NCBI RefSeq assembly: GCF_000236905.1
Contig: NC_016521.1
Location: forward strand, 1,087,521-1,151,520
DNA length: 64,000 nucleotides
Origin: Tetrapisispora phaffii CBS 4417
Taxonomy: Eukaryota; Ascomycota; Saccharomycetes; Saccharomycetales; Saccharomycetaceae
Reading direction: 5' to 3'
In this document: positions 20,215 to 30,251 of the stretch, in pieces
Layout: every line of letters starts with the position of its first letter
Numbering within the stretch: the stretch's first letter is position 1
Notes under the pieces: generated by a model
What the model was told of the DNA's origin: nothing
Databases searched by the model: none
Seen by the model: the letters and a program-made list of their open reading frames with translations, nothing else
Program-made: the position numbers and the translations under genes

Positions 20215-22968
20215 TTATTCAAATAATTTCTTGACTAATTCTATATAAACACCAATTTGGAAATTGTCTAATTCAATTTTTTTAAATGGTGATAGAATAT
20301 TGTTGTTGTTGTTATGAATATTATTATTGGTAATCTCTAACATATCTTCATTAGTGTAATTTTGCATCATTTGTTGATACAGGTGTAATTCTTTCTTTTC
20401 GCTATTGTAATATTTAGAATAAATTTCTAAATTATTTGGAATAGCACATAACCAAATTCTAGTTTTGTATAATTTGAATAACTCTTTAATTAAATCTCTG
20501 AAGTCATTCCTTTCATCACAAATATAGTAAAATGTTAATTTCTTTCTATCAAATTGGATCTCAGCATTTAAAATTGTAATGTTTAGTTTAGAGTTCGCAT
20601 TTGATGTGGTATTTGAAACATTTAAATCTAAATTTTGGGAATTCATATCTTCAGTTGAAGCCTGATCTTGATCAAGATGGGAATTGTTGATTGAACTTAA
20701 CTTCATTTTGGCAACATGTAAAGCTTTCAATTCATCTTTTAGTTTGTTATTCAAATTTGAAGAAACTTCCCAAGGGGTGGCGAACCTAATAACTTGTTTT
20801 GATGGTACCACTAATTGAGTTAACTCAACTACATCGTATAATCTTGAGTTTAATTTATCACTTTGACCTCTAGTAGACTCGATTAAAGCTTTAACAAAAT
20901 CTTTATTTGGGTAATGTTGTGATTTTGCTGTAATTAGTGAATCGAAATGAATCTTCTTTTTCAAGAAATATACGAATAAAGCCAAATCAAAGCTCACTGC
21001 TGGTTCAACCATCAAGGCCAAATCCTTGCCTCTATCACCATCAATAATAACCATATCACCTCTACTCATGAATAAGTTGGAATTGTTTGGAATTGACAAT
21101 AATTCTAATTTACCATTTTTTAAAGTAACTAGAGCCAACGGTTCATAATTCATGTACGATGAACTATCGGATTGTGCATTCTTCTTAGTTGATGAAGTTT
21201 TTTCTAATTCCGTGTTAGTTGTAGTAACATAATTTGAATTACAAGATTTTAAAAAGTTTAGAAACTTAATACAATTTTGTTTTAATTCAGAATCTTCAGA
21301 AGATTTATCAAGTAATCTCTTAATATGATCTGTAAATTCAAAAACTAATTCAGAGGAGAAATAATTTGAACCACATTCTTTAAAAATTTGTTTCAATTCA
21401 TCATTCGGTTTCAATTGACGTCCATTGAAAACCGTCAATCCGATATCAGCGTTGTCATTATTGGAAGCGTTACTAGTGGAGAGTGGATTTGACAGTTGGT
21501 ATTTATTATGGATGTTGTGGTTATTATTCTGATTCTTCTGGTGAGAATGTTGATTGTATTGTGAGAATCTATTATGCTGAGTAGAATTGTTTGTGGTGTT
21601 GAGCATAGACATGTTTGTGCTTCCATTTGAAAAGGATTGGTTTCTGCCATAATTCTGTGCGTAACCATAACGATTTTGTGGTTGCGGTTGTGGTTGTTGT
21701 TGCTGCTTGGTTTGGTGCGGTTGTTGAGACTGTTGTAACATATGGTTGCTGATGTTTGAAGATTCCATCATAGTATAGTTTCTTGCTTGCATAATACCCG
21801 AAGTAGCTTGATGGGTTGGAATAGTGAAGACTGAATTTCTATGTTGTATACGGTCAGCATTTGAATTTGGATTTGGATTTGGATCGTTTGAATAGTTCAT
21901 ATAATTCGAACCATATCTATTATTATCGTTAGGAGCACCATTGAATTGATTATATTGGTTTAAACCGTTATTATTGTTCAAATGATCGATAACTGACTCT
22001 AAGTTATTTTGTAATGTTTGTCCATGGATTAGAGAATCTGAGATATAAGAAGATCTTCTTGCATTCTCTATATTTAGATTTAACATAGCATCATTATTGT
22101 CATTGCCTTTATCAATATCATTAGTCCTATAATTTGATGATCCTAGTTGCGCTTTAAAATTGAAAAGTCCAGAATAACCTTGTAAATTAGAGGCCGGATT
22201 GCCATTGCTATAGAAATTATCATTTGTATGCGTGCTTGTTGATTGCGATGACGAGAATGGGTGTATGCTTGATGTTGCGTTATATTGGCTTCCAAAAATA
22301 CCGTTACTATCACCTAACCCATTATTATTCATATTATGATGATTGTTATATGCCATTGGGAATGGTTCCGAATTTGATGGAGTAGTCATCTCTAAAGCAA
22401 CCAAAGGGAAATTATGTAGAGCATCATTAGAACTTGAAGAATTAAAATCACCAGGAAGCACACTTATACTATTATTCCTAAAATTAATATCAGGATTATT
22501 GTTTTGCATATTATTTGAGATATGAGAGCTACCATTTAAACTAATGCCTCTAAAACTTGAAGATAAATCAAAATCATTAAAAGTTGATTTATTGAATTTA
22601 CTACCACTAATTGGATCCTCTTCACTCACTTCATTAAACTCATTGCCAATAGAAACATTATTGGAACTGGCAATATCATTGGTATTATTATTACCATCGA
22701 ATGAAGAATTTTTGAGAGTATTAGCATTATCAATTTTACTAATATAATTTCTAAATAAGGAATTATTTTCACTGCCATTTGTAGCATTTTGACTATTGTT
22801 GTTGCTGTTGTTTAATTTTGATGGTAAATCAACTAATGATTTCCCGCTATTATTCTTAAATAGTAATTTATCATAGTAATTGTTCAATTGTAAATTATCA
22901 GATAAACTGGTATTACTATTAACGGAAGGTAATTCATTATGTTGGTGTGTCATTGTTGTATTATTCAT
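20215..22968 (-). CDS. PSP1: Psp1-type protein (PSP1 C-terminal domain)
   Basis: A 917-residue protein beginning at the ATG at 22966-22968. The first two thirds are low-complexity Asn/Ser/Gln sequence, including a poly-Gln/Gln-Pro stretch near residues 415-432. The C-terminal part (about residues 640-870) carries the PSP1 domain: VSFDLALFVYFLKKKIHFDS, QVIRFATPWEVS, HVAKMKLSS, and KLTFYYICDERNDFRDLIKELFKLYKTRIWL. S. cerevisiae has ohnologs PSP1 (YDR505C) and YLR177W; Psp1 is associated with P bodies and suppresses DNA-polymerase mutations when overexpressed. The precise molecular role is not established. The gene sits convergently with TFS1, as expected. Confidence 0.9.
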   Translation of the reverse strand: MNNTTMTHQHNELPSVNSNTSLSDNLQLNNYYDKLLFKNNSGKSLVDLPSKLNNSNNNSQNATNGSENNSLFRNYISKIDNANTLKNSSFDGNNNTNDIASSNNVSIGNEFNEVSEEDPISGSKFNKSTFNDFDLSSSFRGISLNGSSHISNNMQNNNPDINFRNNSISVLPGDFNSSSSNDALHNFPLVALEMTTPSNSEPFPMAYNNHHNMNNNGLGDSNGIFGSQYNATSSIHPFSSSQSTSTHTNDNFYSNGNPASNLQGYSGLFNFKAQLGSSNYRTNDIDKGNDNNDAMLNLNIENARRSSYISDSLIHGQTLQNNLESVIDHLNNNNGLNQYNQFNGAPNDNNRYGSNYMNYSNDPNPNPNSNADRIQHRNSVFTIPTHQATSGIMQARNYTMMESSNISNHMLQQSQQPHQTKQQQQPQPQPQNRYGYAQNYGRNQSFSNGSTNMSMLNTTNNSTQHNRFSQYNQHSHQKNQNNNHNIHNKYQLSNPLSTSNASNNDNADIGLTVFNGRQLKPNDELKQIFKECGSNYFSSELVFEFTDHIKRLLDKSSEDSELKQNCIKFLNFLKSCNSNYVTTTNTELEKTSSTKKNAQSDSSSYMNYEPLALVTLKNGKLELLSIPNNSNLFMSRGDMVIIDGDRGKDLALMVEPAVSFDLALFVYFLKKKIHFDSLITAKSQHYPNKDFVKALIESTRGQSDKLNSRLYDVVELTQLVVPSKQVIRFATPWEVSSNLNNKLKDELKALHVAKMKLSSINNSHLDQDQASTEDMNSQNLDLNVSNTTSNANSKLNITILNAEIQFDRKKLTFYYICDERNDFRDLIKELFKLYKTRIWLCAIPNNLEIYSKYYNSEKKELHLYQQMMQNYTNEDMLEITNNNIHNNNNNILSPFKKIELDNFQIGVYIELVKKLFE

Positions 22969-23486
22969 GGCCCTAGGAGAGAGAAAAGATCGAGAAAGTT
23001 CAGTTTACTTTTGCCTTTTTTTTTAATTTTATTATTAACAAAAAAACAAATCGGTTTAGAAAGTGAAATTGAAATCAAAATAAGAACAGGAGAAGAACGT
23101 AAGTTAAAAAAAAACCGAAAAATGAAAAAAAAAGTTTGAAATAAATAAAAAAAGTGTATAATTCTATCAGACTCTATAATTGGTATCAGCGTAATTAATA
23201 ATATTACTGTGTATGTTGTTAATTTTTTTTCCCTTTTTTGCGTAATATACTTATATATATGTACGTATATATATAGTGCTCTTTAAAATGTTAGTTATAA
23301 TATTAAAACTCAACGGGGATCTTGCTTTAAATTCTCTTTCTTGCCTTATATGTTCCGTTATCTAAATAGTAAACGAATAAAATACGTTCGAATTATTATA
23401 ATGTTATTAGTATTGGAGATTTATTAATCAAAAAGTACATTAGTATTGTGTGTGTGTATATATATATATATATAAAGAAATTAATT

Positions 23487-23644
23487 TAGTTTTAGTGTTT
23501 TGTTGTTTTGTTTGTTTTTTTTTGGAGTAGTACAACAAAAACACAAGTAAATTGACAAGACNNNNNNNNNNNNNNNNNNNNTAGTTTTTGTGTTTTGTGT
23601 TTTGTGTTTTTTTGGAGAGCACAAAAACACAGAAATTGCAAGAC
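23487..23644. repeat. Two T/G-rich direct repeats flanking an assembly gap
   Basis: The left unit (23487-23561) and right unit (23582-23644) both begin TAGTTTT, run through TTTTGTGTTTTG-like sequence, then TTTGGAG, then ACAAAAACACA and end GACAAGAC / GCAAGACC. The 20 Ns at 23562-23581 fall between them. Each unit also contains an internal inverted repeat, GTTTTTGTG versus CACAAAAAC. Confidence 0.7.
23562..23581. other. Assembly gap (20 N)
   Basis: A run of 20 undetermined bases inside a direct-repeat array; true length unknown. Confidence 0.98.
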
Positions 23645-24843
23645 CAGATAAAATGGGCTAGAACTTTAACCGTTCTCTTTATCTCTTACACACTTGCAAA
23701 CAAAAACGTGTATGATCGCAGACTAAGAAAAGAGTTATTTTGTCCTTAAAAAATCAAGTGGGCGGGGTAGGTTCCGAACGTCTCTTATCTTCCTCCAACA
23801 AAATAACCCTGACGTTGGTGCGCCAATTATGCCATTCAATAACGACTGCTCACTGTTCCCTCTGGTCTGCCTGTTTCTTTCCTGCTTTTGCATGTCAATA
23901 ATATCATAAGCCACGAAAATTAACAAAACGGTGCACATGACCTGACGTAGCGCATATATATACACATATATACCCACCAGACGCGCACCATAGCATCCGT
24001 TATCTTCTTCCCCCCCTGCTTTTCTCTTCTGGCTCTGTCACTCGGGCCAAATGGGCAAGCGAAAAAAAATTAAGGGTGTCGCCAAAGAAGACGCGGACGG
24101 GTGTTTCTCGGTGTGTGTGTCCACGTCCACGGAAGTTCACTGAGCAGAGCACACTATTTCATGGAAATCCGTCTTTTCACCGTCGGCTTTTCTCGGAGAC
24201 ACGAACAGTGTAAAGGATAAAATATTATATCGGTTACTTAATAGGAATAGACATATATGCAGAGAGAAGCTGTACGCCTGTGCCTATGTTTCACACCGTC
24301 GTCTCTCTCTCTCGCTCTTTCCCCGTCTGTCTGCTTTTGTCTCTGTTTCGGTTTTTAGGACATTTTATTTCGTCGTGGAAAAATGTCCAGCGAACTCTTT
24401 TTAAGTGTTGGTTTGTCCTTTTTTCATACCCTACCATACCATGGCAGATCTCTTCCCATTTATCCGAGACATGACATGCCATTGTCTACGTATCCGTCCC
24501 AAGACCCTCATTGTCTGTTATTACCCCCAACCACCACCATGCTCTCTCTCTATATATGTATACATATATATATCCGAAATTAGGACATTTCTTAGTAGTA
24601 ATATATATCTTCCGTGTGCTTCCGCTCTGTGCATGTGTGTGTCTGTAACATGAATAAACTTTTTTTCAAGAATGTCATTGTCCTTGTACTGATACGTTTC
24701 CGGTTTCTCGTTTCTTATTACGACAATTGTATATATTGTACGTTTCCTTACACTGGTTAGGTTTAAGCATGTGACTTTGTCTTTCTCAAATAGTTATAGC
24801 TTTAAACGAGATAAGCGCTTATATTATTATGATTGTATGACTT

Positions 24844-26748
24844 TTATATGAACTTTATATAAATGTAGTAGTTTATTAAGCAAATTAGAATGCAATATAT
24901 TGTTAATACTTTGATCTTGGTTGTCATTGTGTCGATAGAGATTGGCTTGTTATTTGATCCATTATTTGGAGTGGCTGTGCTTGTGTTTGTGATTTGGAAC
25001 ACAGCACCAAGTCCCTTGGATACATGCCATTCAACATGACAATGAAGTAACCATTTCCCTAGTTGTTTCTTTGTTAAATTTGTCAAATTAACTCTAAGAA
25101 CAACAAATGAATGTCCCTTGATATTAATGCTATCACGAATTAATGGTGATTTACGACTTGTTTCCCAGTACTTAAGATCTTGGAAGTATTGCTTGACGCT
25201 ATCGATATCTGTCCTATGATTAACAATAGCACTTTTATATAACGTTCCTTTCCCCATAGAGACTATTTGAAAATTAAATCCATGTAAATGCCATGGATGT
25301 CTCATGTGATCTTTAGAATTTAGAATTATCTCCAAAATCGTATTATTTGAATTGTCAATTATGATGGGAGACTCTAAATATTCTTCAAATGTTTTGTCAT
25401 TAACCTTGTAAGTATTCTCAGCTTTATAATTATCATAGAATAACTCTATTCGCTTCAAAGAGTGATCGTTGTTACTCTTCCAAATTTCACCGTCTTTTGC
25501 ATTATCATATTCTTTATATAATTCGTCATTATTGAAGTTTGGTAATTTGGATATCCTTATGTTGTTAGATTGATTTTCTTGAATATAGGTCTCAACATTC
25601 TGAGTTATAGTGGATTCATTTTCAATTGGAGTAAACCAAAATGTTTTAGTGACGTAGCCCATCATCTTGTTACAACCATTGATACCTTTGACTATTGGAA
25701 ACCCTTCATTTTTATCCTCGTCCTCTATTTTGATTAAAACAGAATATCGTTGTCCAACTGCCATTGTAAGAGTATCTGTTACATACGGGTTCAACAGAGT
25801 TCCATCAGTTTCAAAAATGATTAATTTTTTATTAGGTATATGGAACACCTGAGTCCCCGAGGTCCCGGAATTCAATAGTCGTAAAATCAAATATTTAGTA
25901 TTGCTTTCAAGAATTTTCATTTGTACATTATTCTCAACCACTCCATTAATCAATGAAGACTCAAAACGAGGGTCATTGGTACCATCATCTACTAGCACAT
26001 CTTTCTCCAGTATGTCAATGGTACGTTCGTGATACCAATCACTTAACAAAATATTATGTTCTTTAGTAACATCATCAAATTTTTTGGGTATGAAGGTTGT
26101 CGAAGATAAAACATTTTTATCTGCGAAGAGCAATGACTTACTCTGCAATGTCGATGTTCCAAAAATTTCTAGATGATTTATTATATTATTCTTCAATGTG
26201 TCATATTCAACGCAGTTCACAATAATTAATCCCCTTACACCATCTCCATATTGTACACTAGAGTGAGAATGGTACCAAAAAGTCCCACACGTATCTTCTG
26301 GAATAGTGAAATTATACCAATAAGATTCACCATTCTCAATTGGCTTCTGAGTTAAATTTGGTACACCATCAACTTTATTTCCAATATTGATTAAGCCATG
26401 AAAATGTAATGATGCTTGACAATAATCCTGCCATATCTTACTTTTACCATTAGCTCCTTTTGCCAATTCTTGCTCATTGCAAATAAGATTAGTTACTCTT
26501 ATGCGTACTTCATCATTTGGTTTTACTTTAATCGTTGGACCATATGTATCATTACTATTATTAATGGATAATATTATCTTTTCATTATCATTATTGTATA
26601 AAACTTTCTTTCTTTTAATAGTAAAATCGAAAATGTATGGTGATTTATCAGAATGGCTTTCATATGTTGCATCTACTTTAACTATAAAAAATAGACTAAC
26701 AAGAAAGAAAAAGGTAAATACCATTGAAGTATCCTTAAATAATAACAT
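24844..26748 (-). CDS. GMC1: Gmc1-type multicopper oxidase
   Basis: A 634-residue protein, against 608 for S. cerevisiae Gmc1 (YDR506C), whose loss affects meiosis. An N-terminal signal sequence (VFTFFFLVSLFFIVKV) spans residues about 9-25. All four copper-binding blocks of multicopper oxidases are present: HFHGL near 118, WYHSHS near 160, HPWHLHG near 507, and HCHVEWHVSKGL near 578, where the type-1 copper Cys lies. A hydrophobic segment closes the C-terminus (ILICLINYYIYI), which could anchor the protein in a membrane. Many Asn-X-Ser/Thr sites fit secretion. Compared with Fet3 it is a diverged relative; whether it oxidises iron is not shown. Neighbouring PSP1 matches chromosome IV order in S. 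cerevisiae. Confidence 0.88.
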   Translation of the reverse strand: MLLFKDTSMVFTFFFLVSLFFIVKVDATYESHSDKSPYIFDFTIKRKKVLYNNDNEKIILSINNSNDTYGPTIKVKPNDEVRIRVTNLICNEQELAKGANGKSKIWQDYCQASLHFHGLINIGNKVDGVPNLTQKPIENGESYWYNFTIPEDTCGTFWYHSHSSVQYGDGVRGLIIVNCVEYDTLKNNIINHLEIFGTSTLQSKSLLFADKNVLSSTTFIPKKFDDVTKEHNILLSDWYHERTIDILEKDVLVDDGTNDPRFESSLINGVVENNVQMKILESNTKYLILRLLNSGTSGTQVFHIPNKKLIIFETDGTLLNPYVTDTLTMAVGQRYSVLIKIEDEDKNEGFPIVKGINGCNKMMGYVTKTFWFTPIENESTITQNVETYIQENQSNNIRISKLPNFNNDELYKEYDNAKDGEIWKSNNDHSLKRIELFYDNYKAENTYKVNDKTFEEYLESPIIIDNSNNTILEIILNSKDHMRHPWHLHGFNFQIVSMGKGTLYKSAIVNHRTDIDSVKQYFQDLKYWETSRKSPLIRDSINIKGHSFVVLRVNLTNLTKKQLGKWLLHCHVEWHVSKGLGAVFQITNTSTATPNNGSNNKPISIDTMTTKIKVLTIYCILICLINYYIYIKFI

Positions 26749-27047
26749 TAAATTTTGATAATTGATTAAGTTATCGCTTTAACTAACTTAATTCATTTGG
26801 GAGAATTAGGTGTAAAAATTTACTATTGATAGTCACTTATATTCGGTATGAATGCGAATGCAATTAATATTGTTTTATAATAGAAGACGACTTGAATCTG
26901 TGTGTATAATTCAAGTCTTAAATAGCTCCTTTTTAATGACAGTTAATTTGCTAACTTTTAGAGTTAAATTTTTGTTGACATAAAATTAACTAACTCATCC
27001 AGAGGTAAAGCATGTGACAACCAAAAACAAAAAGCAAAAAAATTAAT

Positions 27048-27165
27048 GGTTGCTAAGAGATTCGAACTCTTGCATCTTACGATACCTGAGTATTCCCACA
27101 GTGTAACTGTAGCCAAATAAACCAATACTTGAATCAGGCGCCTTAGACCGCTCGGCCAAACAACC
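27048..27165 (-). tRNA. tRNA-Leu (anticodon CAA) with intron
   Basis: On the minus strand the gene begins GGTTGTTTGGCCGAGCGG and ends TTCGAATCTCTTAGCAACC. It has matched acceptor ends (GGTTGTT/AGCAACC), an A box (GGCCGAGCGGTCTAAGG), a B box (GAGTTCGAATCTC) and a long leucine-type variable arm. The anticodon loop is TTCAAG followed by an intron of about 37 nt, after which CTCAGG closes the anticodon stem CCTGA. The intron contains TTG, able to pair with the CAA anticodon. It decodes UUG. No CCA is encoded, as expected in yeast. It closely resembles the S. cerevisiae tL(CAA) gene, whose intron is slightly shorter. Confidence 0.97.
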
Positions 27166-27719
27166 GCTAATTGTTATGAAAAATACTAAAAGAGGATATA
27201 TAAACCGACTCAAGAAAATAGAAAACTAACGACAGTAACTGCAATAGCAAGTTAAATATGTCAGGAATTGTCAGGAATCTTAGATTTATAACAGAAGTTA
27301 TGGGGTCTATGATTCATTAGTTGTAAAGACAAATTGCAAGTAGTAGCGTTAAACGAAGTTTAAGATTAATAAACGATCTTTTAGTTTATTCAGTTTATCT
27401 ATCGTGCAATGTCAGAATTATGGTAGTGTATGTGACAGAACTAAGTGTTTATGACACCTTGAGTTCAGAAACAACTGCTCACTTACTAATTGGATAGAAA
27501 GGTCTAGTACAATTTGCTAAAGAATAAATGAAAATTTTTCACTATGAAATATATATGGTTATGTGATAAACACAGATGTGCAATACAGTAAAAACGATCT
27601 TAGGGGAATGAATGAATATATGTAAGTGTTCATTCAACTATCAGATAACTTCATATATAAAGAGGTCATCTAAATTTTACATAGAGTTGTATTAAATATA
27701 CTAATAACAGGACGAATTA

Positions 27720-27846
27720 GATTAAATATTGTAATCGTTACCTGCTAACTATGAATACTAACGAACAACTTAACCATCCAGTCAACATCAATACCATTGG
27801 TCCTGTTGCTGGTTATGTGTTTGTGTCTCCACAAAATAAAATCTAA
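27720..27846 (+). repeat. Relic sequence, left copy of an inverted pair
   Basis: Begins GATTAAATATTGTAATC, then a 31-codon open frame from the ATG at 27751 starting MNTNEQLNHPVNINTIGPV and ending SPQNKI. A TATATAAA box lies about 95 bp before the ATG. It is matched by the inverted right copy at 27901-28018. The family was not recognised: it may be the start of a retrotransposon or of a duplicated, truncated gene. Confidence 0.5.
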
Positions 27847-27900
27847 CGATGCTATCAGATTTATAAAAGTCTATTTTGGATAATTTTACAACTACAACTG

Positions 27901-28018
27901 TTAGGGTGGAGAAATAAGCGTTAAAAAAGTGACAGGTTCAATTTTATTGACATCGCCTTGGTAGTTGGGTTGTTCGTTAATGTTCATATTTACTAGCTAA
28001 TGATTATAATATTTAATC
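27901..28018 (-). repeat. Relic sequence, right copy of an inverted pair
   Basis: On the minus strand: GATTAAATATTATAATC, then a 28-codon open frame from the ATG at 27985-27987 starting MNINEQPNYQGDVNKIEPV and ending ISPP. It aligns base by base with the left copy through the leader and first codons (NEQ, N-I-x-PV and SP shared). The two copies converge and are 54 bp apart. Confidence 0.5.
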
Positions 28019-28226
28019 CGATAGGTTCTCTTACTACATAAACTATAAATAGTACATACTATTAGAATACTATTAAGCACCGCTCCACTTTGAGACTTGG
28101 TATTCTCAGCTTCTGTTCCGTTTACATTTCAGTTTATTTTAATTGGTTTACTAAAAGAGATATCAAGCGAAAGAGTTAGACGATGGATAGACTGGATTAA
28201 CTGAACGATTCGTTTATAAATCTTGA

Positions 28227-28457
28227 ATTTCGTTCAATCCTACTGCTTCTAGTTTGTCTCTCCAAGTAAATGGATCATATGATGCTATAACTTCTGTTAT
28301 AACTCTTATATTCTTGGCAATAATTTACACATTAAATTATAAAACTAAAATCTTTAAAAATAAAACCAAATTTCTATATATTTTATATTTAGTCGGAACA
28401 TATTTTATAATTATTTTTCAATTCTTCCCAACGGGAAGTGCTTTGCTCCAAGAATAA
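28227..28457 (+). pseudogene. Hydrophobic open frame without ATG, possible gene remnant
   Basis: A 76-codon frame opens after the stop at 28224-28226 and contains no Met. It encodes two membrane-helix-like stretches (AITSVITLIFLAIIYTL and FLYILYLVGTYFIIIFQF) separated by a Lys-rich hinge, ending GSALLQE. This membrane-like pattern is unusual for random AT-rich sequence but not decisive. No family recognised. It could be the tail of a lost membrane-protein gene. Confidence 0.25.
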
Positions 28458-28890
28458 ATATAAAAAAAACAACATAGTTAAGCAATTTTTACTGATAACT
28501 ACAAAAACTAAAGGGTCCCATCAAACTAATTATAATACCTTAGGGAATGTATAAGGTTGTAATATTTCGCAATAAGGGGTTGAGGTCAACAGGCATTGAT
28601 TTAGCAAACCGCAATGTCATTAAATAGCCAATCCAAATTTCCCAAAGTAGAAATAAAAACTCTATCGAACCTCAAGTAGGTAATTCCAGCACCTCACAAA
28701 TGATCATCCTCATAACCTCATAACCAAAGGCTAAATCCGTGATACATGTCACTTATATAAATACAAATTGTGAAATTTATTTGTTAAGAACTTTATATTC
28801 TGCTTTCATTGATGTGATTACATAACGACAATACCACGCATATAAGAAATATTTACACTAATTATTATCAACAGCAACGAAATAACCGTA

Positions 28891-30072
28891 ATGTCGACTC
28901 TAACAGTAAAACCTGCTCCAAACTGTCACTTTTTTACACCCGAACAACCAGTTTTAGGTCAATTTGTGACTTATAATGATTCTTTGAAAGGTGAAAACTT
29001 GGCTCCACCTAAACTATTTCACCCATTAGCTATCCGGGATACAGTTTTTCCAAATAGGATTGGTGTTTCGCCCATGTGTACGTACTCCTCAAATAATCAT
29101 GAGCCTACTGAGTTCCACCAAGTGCACTATGGTGCCTGGGCTTCACGTGGATGCGGAATGATCATCGTAGAATGCACCGGAGTGGACGAGGCAGGTATGA
29201 TCTCCTCAAATGACCTAGGCATATGGAACAAATATCTTGCCGACAAGCATTACGAAAAGATTGTTGAATTCGCACACAGTCAGAACTGCAAAATCGGCGT
29301 GCAGTTAGGGCATTGTGGGTGCAAGAAAGAGATGACCGCCACCGGGAACGAAATCGACTCGTTATACAAGCCTGCCGAACTGGACAAGAAATCAATAAAG
29401 GAAATTGTGAGAAGATGGGGCCATGCTGCTAACTTGGCGGTCAACGTTGCCCATTACGATTTCATTGAGATTCAAGGTGGACACGGAAACTTGATAAGTG
29501 AGTTTTTGAACAAGAACACGAACCATCGTACCGACGAGTACGGCGGCTCGTCATTTGCCAACAGATGCCGTCTGCTCAACGAAGTAGTCACTGAGGTACG
29601 GAAAGAGATCGGCAATGGCGTGCCTCTATTTTTGCGACTCTCAGGCACGATGTCGTCGCTGGAAAATGAAAAGAGCGAGGAGTGGACTATCGAAGACACC
29701 ATCAACCTGAGCCACCATCTCTACAAGTGCGGAGTCGACGTCGTGGATGTGACCGGAGGCGGACACCATGTGAATGAGATGACAGCACCCATGGAGAGCT
29801 TATCCAACAAGATCAAGTTAATAAAACAGAAGACAAGCAAGCTAAAGGTGGCCTCGCCGGGAGGTGTCCATTCCGCCAAAGAAGCGGAAAAATTGATCAA
29901 CGACGAGGACCTAGACATCCTGCTCGTTGGCCGCCCATTCTTGGAGAACCCCGGGCTGGTGAACCAGTGGTCCGAGGAGATGGGCATCAAGGTAAGCGAA
30001 GCTGTCCAGTACACCTGGGGATTCTACCCAGCCAATGAGCATTTGACAAGGGACCCTGGCATGCAGAAGTAA
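28891..30072 (+). CDS. Old Yellow Enzyme-like NADH:flavin oxidoreductase (YqjM-type)
   Basis: A 393-residue TIM-barrel flavoprotein. Order of motifs follows bacterial/filamentous-fungal class III Old Yellow Enzymes such as YqjM: FPNRIGVSPMCTYSSNNH near residue 52 (FMN contact and YqjM-type Cys), HYGAWASRGCGMIIVECTGV near 78, DLGIWN near 105, KIGVQLGHCGCK near 132, EIQGGHGNLISEFLN near 191 and TNHRTDEYGGS near 207. Such enzymes reduce activated C=C bonds with NAD(P)H. Two usual active-site features differ: the substrate-binding His-x-x-His is Gln-x-x-His, and HAGRK is HCGCK. The S. cerevisiae OYE2/3 type is a different class. The 3' two thirds are visibly more GC-rich than neighbouring genes, suggesting acquisition by transfer. 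Confidence 0.85.
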   Translation: MSTLTVKPAPNCHFFTPEQPVLGQFVTYNDSLKGENLAPPKLFHPLAIRDTVFPNRIGVSPMCTYSSNNHEPTEFHQVHYGAWASRGCGMIIVECTGVDEAGMISSNDLGIWNKYLADKHYEKIVEFAHSQNCKIGVQLGHCGCKKEMTATGNEIDSLYKPAELDKKSIKEIVRRWGHAANLAVNVAHYDFIEIQGGHGNLISEFLNKNTNHRTDEYGGSSFANRCRLLNEVVTEVRKEIGNGVPLFLRLSGTMSSLENEKSEEWTIEDTINLSHHLYKCGVDVVDVTGGGHHVNEMTAPMESLSNKIKLIKQKTSKLKVASPGGVHSAKEAEKLINDEDLDILLVGRPFLENPGLVNQWSEEMGIKVSEAVQYTWGFYPANEHLTRDPGMQK

Positions 30073-30206
30073 GTGCAACAGCATATGAAAAGCGTACCGT
30101 TTACGCCAAGAGAGATGCGTTCCCATTGCCATTGTCATTCTTATATTTCTTTTTATACCGTTCCTAAGTTTTTATATCAATCAACAACAATTGCCGCGTT
30201 AGGCCA

Positions 30207-30251
30207 TTCAAATAAATTCTTCAAATAAATTCTTCAAATAAATTCTTCAAA
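30207..30251. repeat. 13-bp tandem repeat TTCAAATAAATTC
   Basis: Three exact copies of TTCAAATAAATTC in a row (30207-30219, 30220-30232, 30233-30245) and the first six bases of a fourth, shortly after the OYE-like gene. Confidence 0.95.

Larger units (their letters stand above)
22969..24843. other. Long intergenic region upstream of PSP1
   Basis: Nearly 1.9 kb between minus-strand PSP1 and the 3' end of GMC1. It contains AT-rich and T-rich tracts near PSP1, a (TA/GT) tract at about 23450-23475, a tandem repeat broken by an N gap (23487-23644), a moderately GC-rich stretch at 23750-24200, and pyrimidine-rich CTCT tracts around 24300-24330. No gene supported; short frames at 24280-24653 look random. 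Confidence 0.5.
26749..28890. other. 2.1-kb region with tRNA and relic sequences between GMC1 and the OYE-like gene
   Basis: Contains tRNA-Leu(CAA), an inverted pair of related short open sequences, and a hydrophobic open frame without ATG (annotated separately). An 11-base match to the yeast ARS consensus (TTTTATATTTA, 28381-28391) is present but expected by chance in such AT-rich DNA. GIN4/KCC4, expected between GMC1 and the permease, is missing. Confidence 0.55.

Noticed and set aside
28381..28391. Exact ARS consensus match as a replication origin
   Set aside because: An 11-base AT match is expected by chance in such AT-rich DNA; no supporting B elements could be judged.
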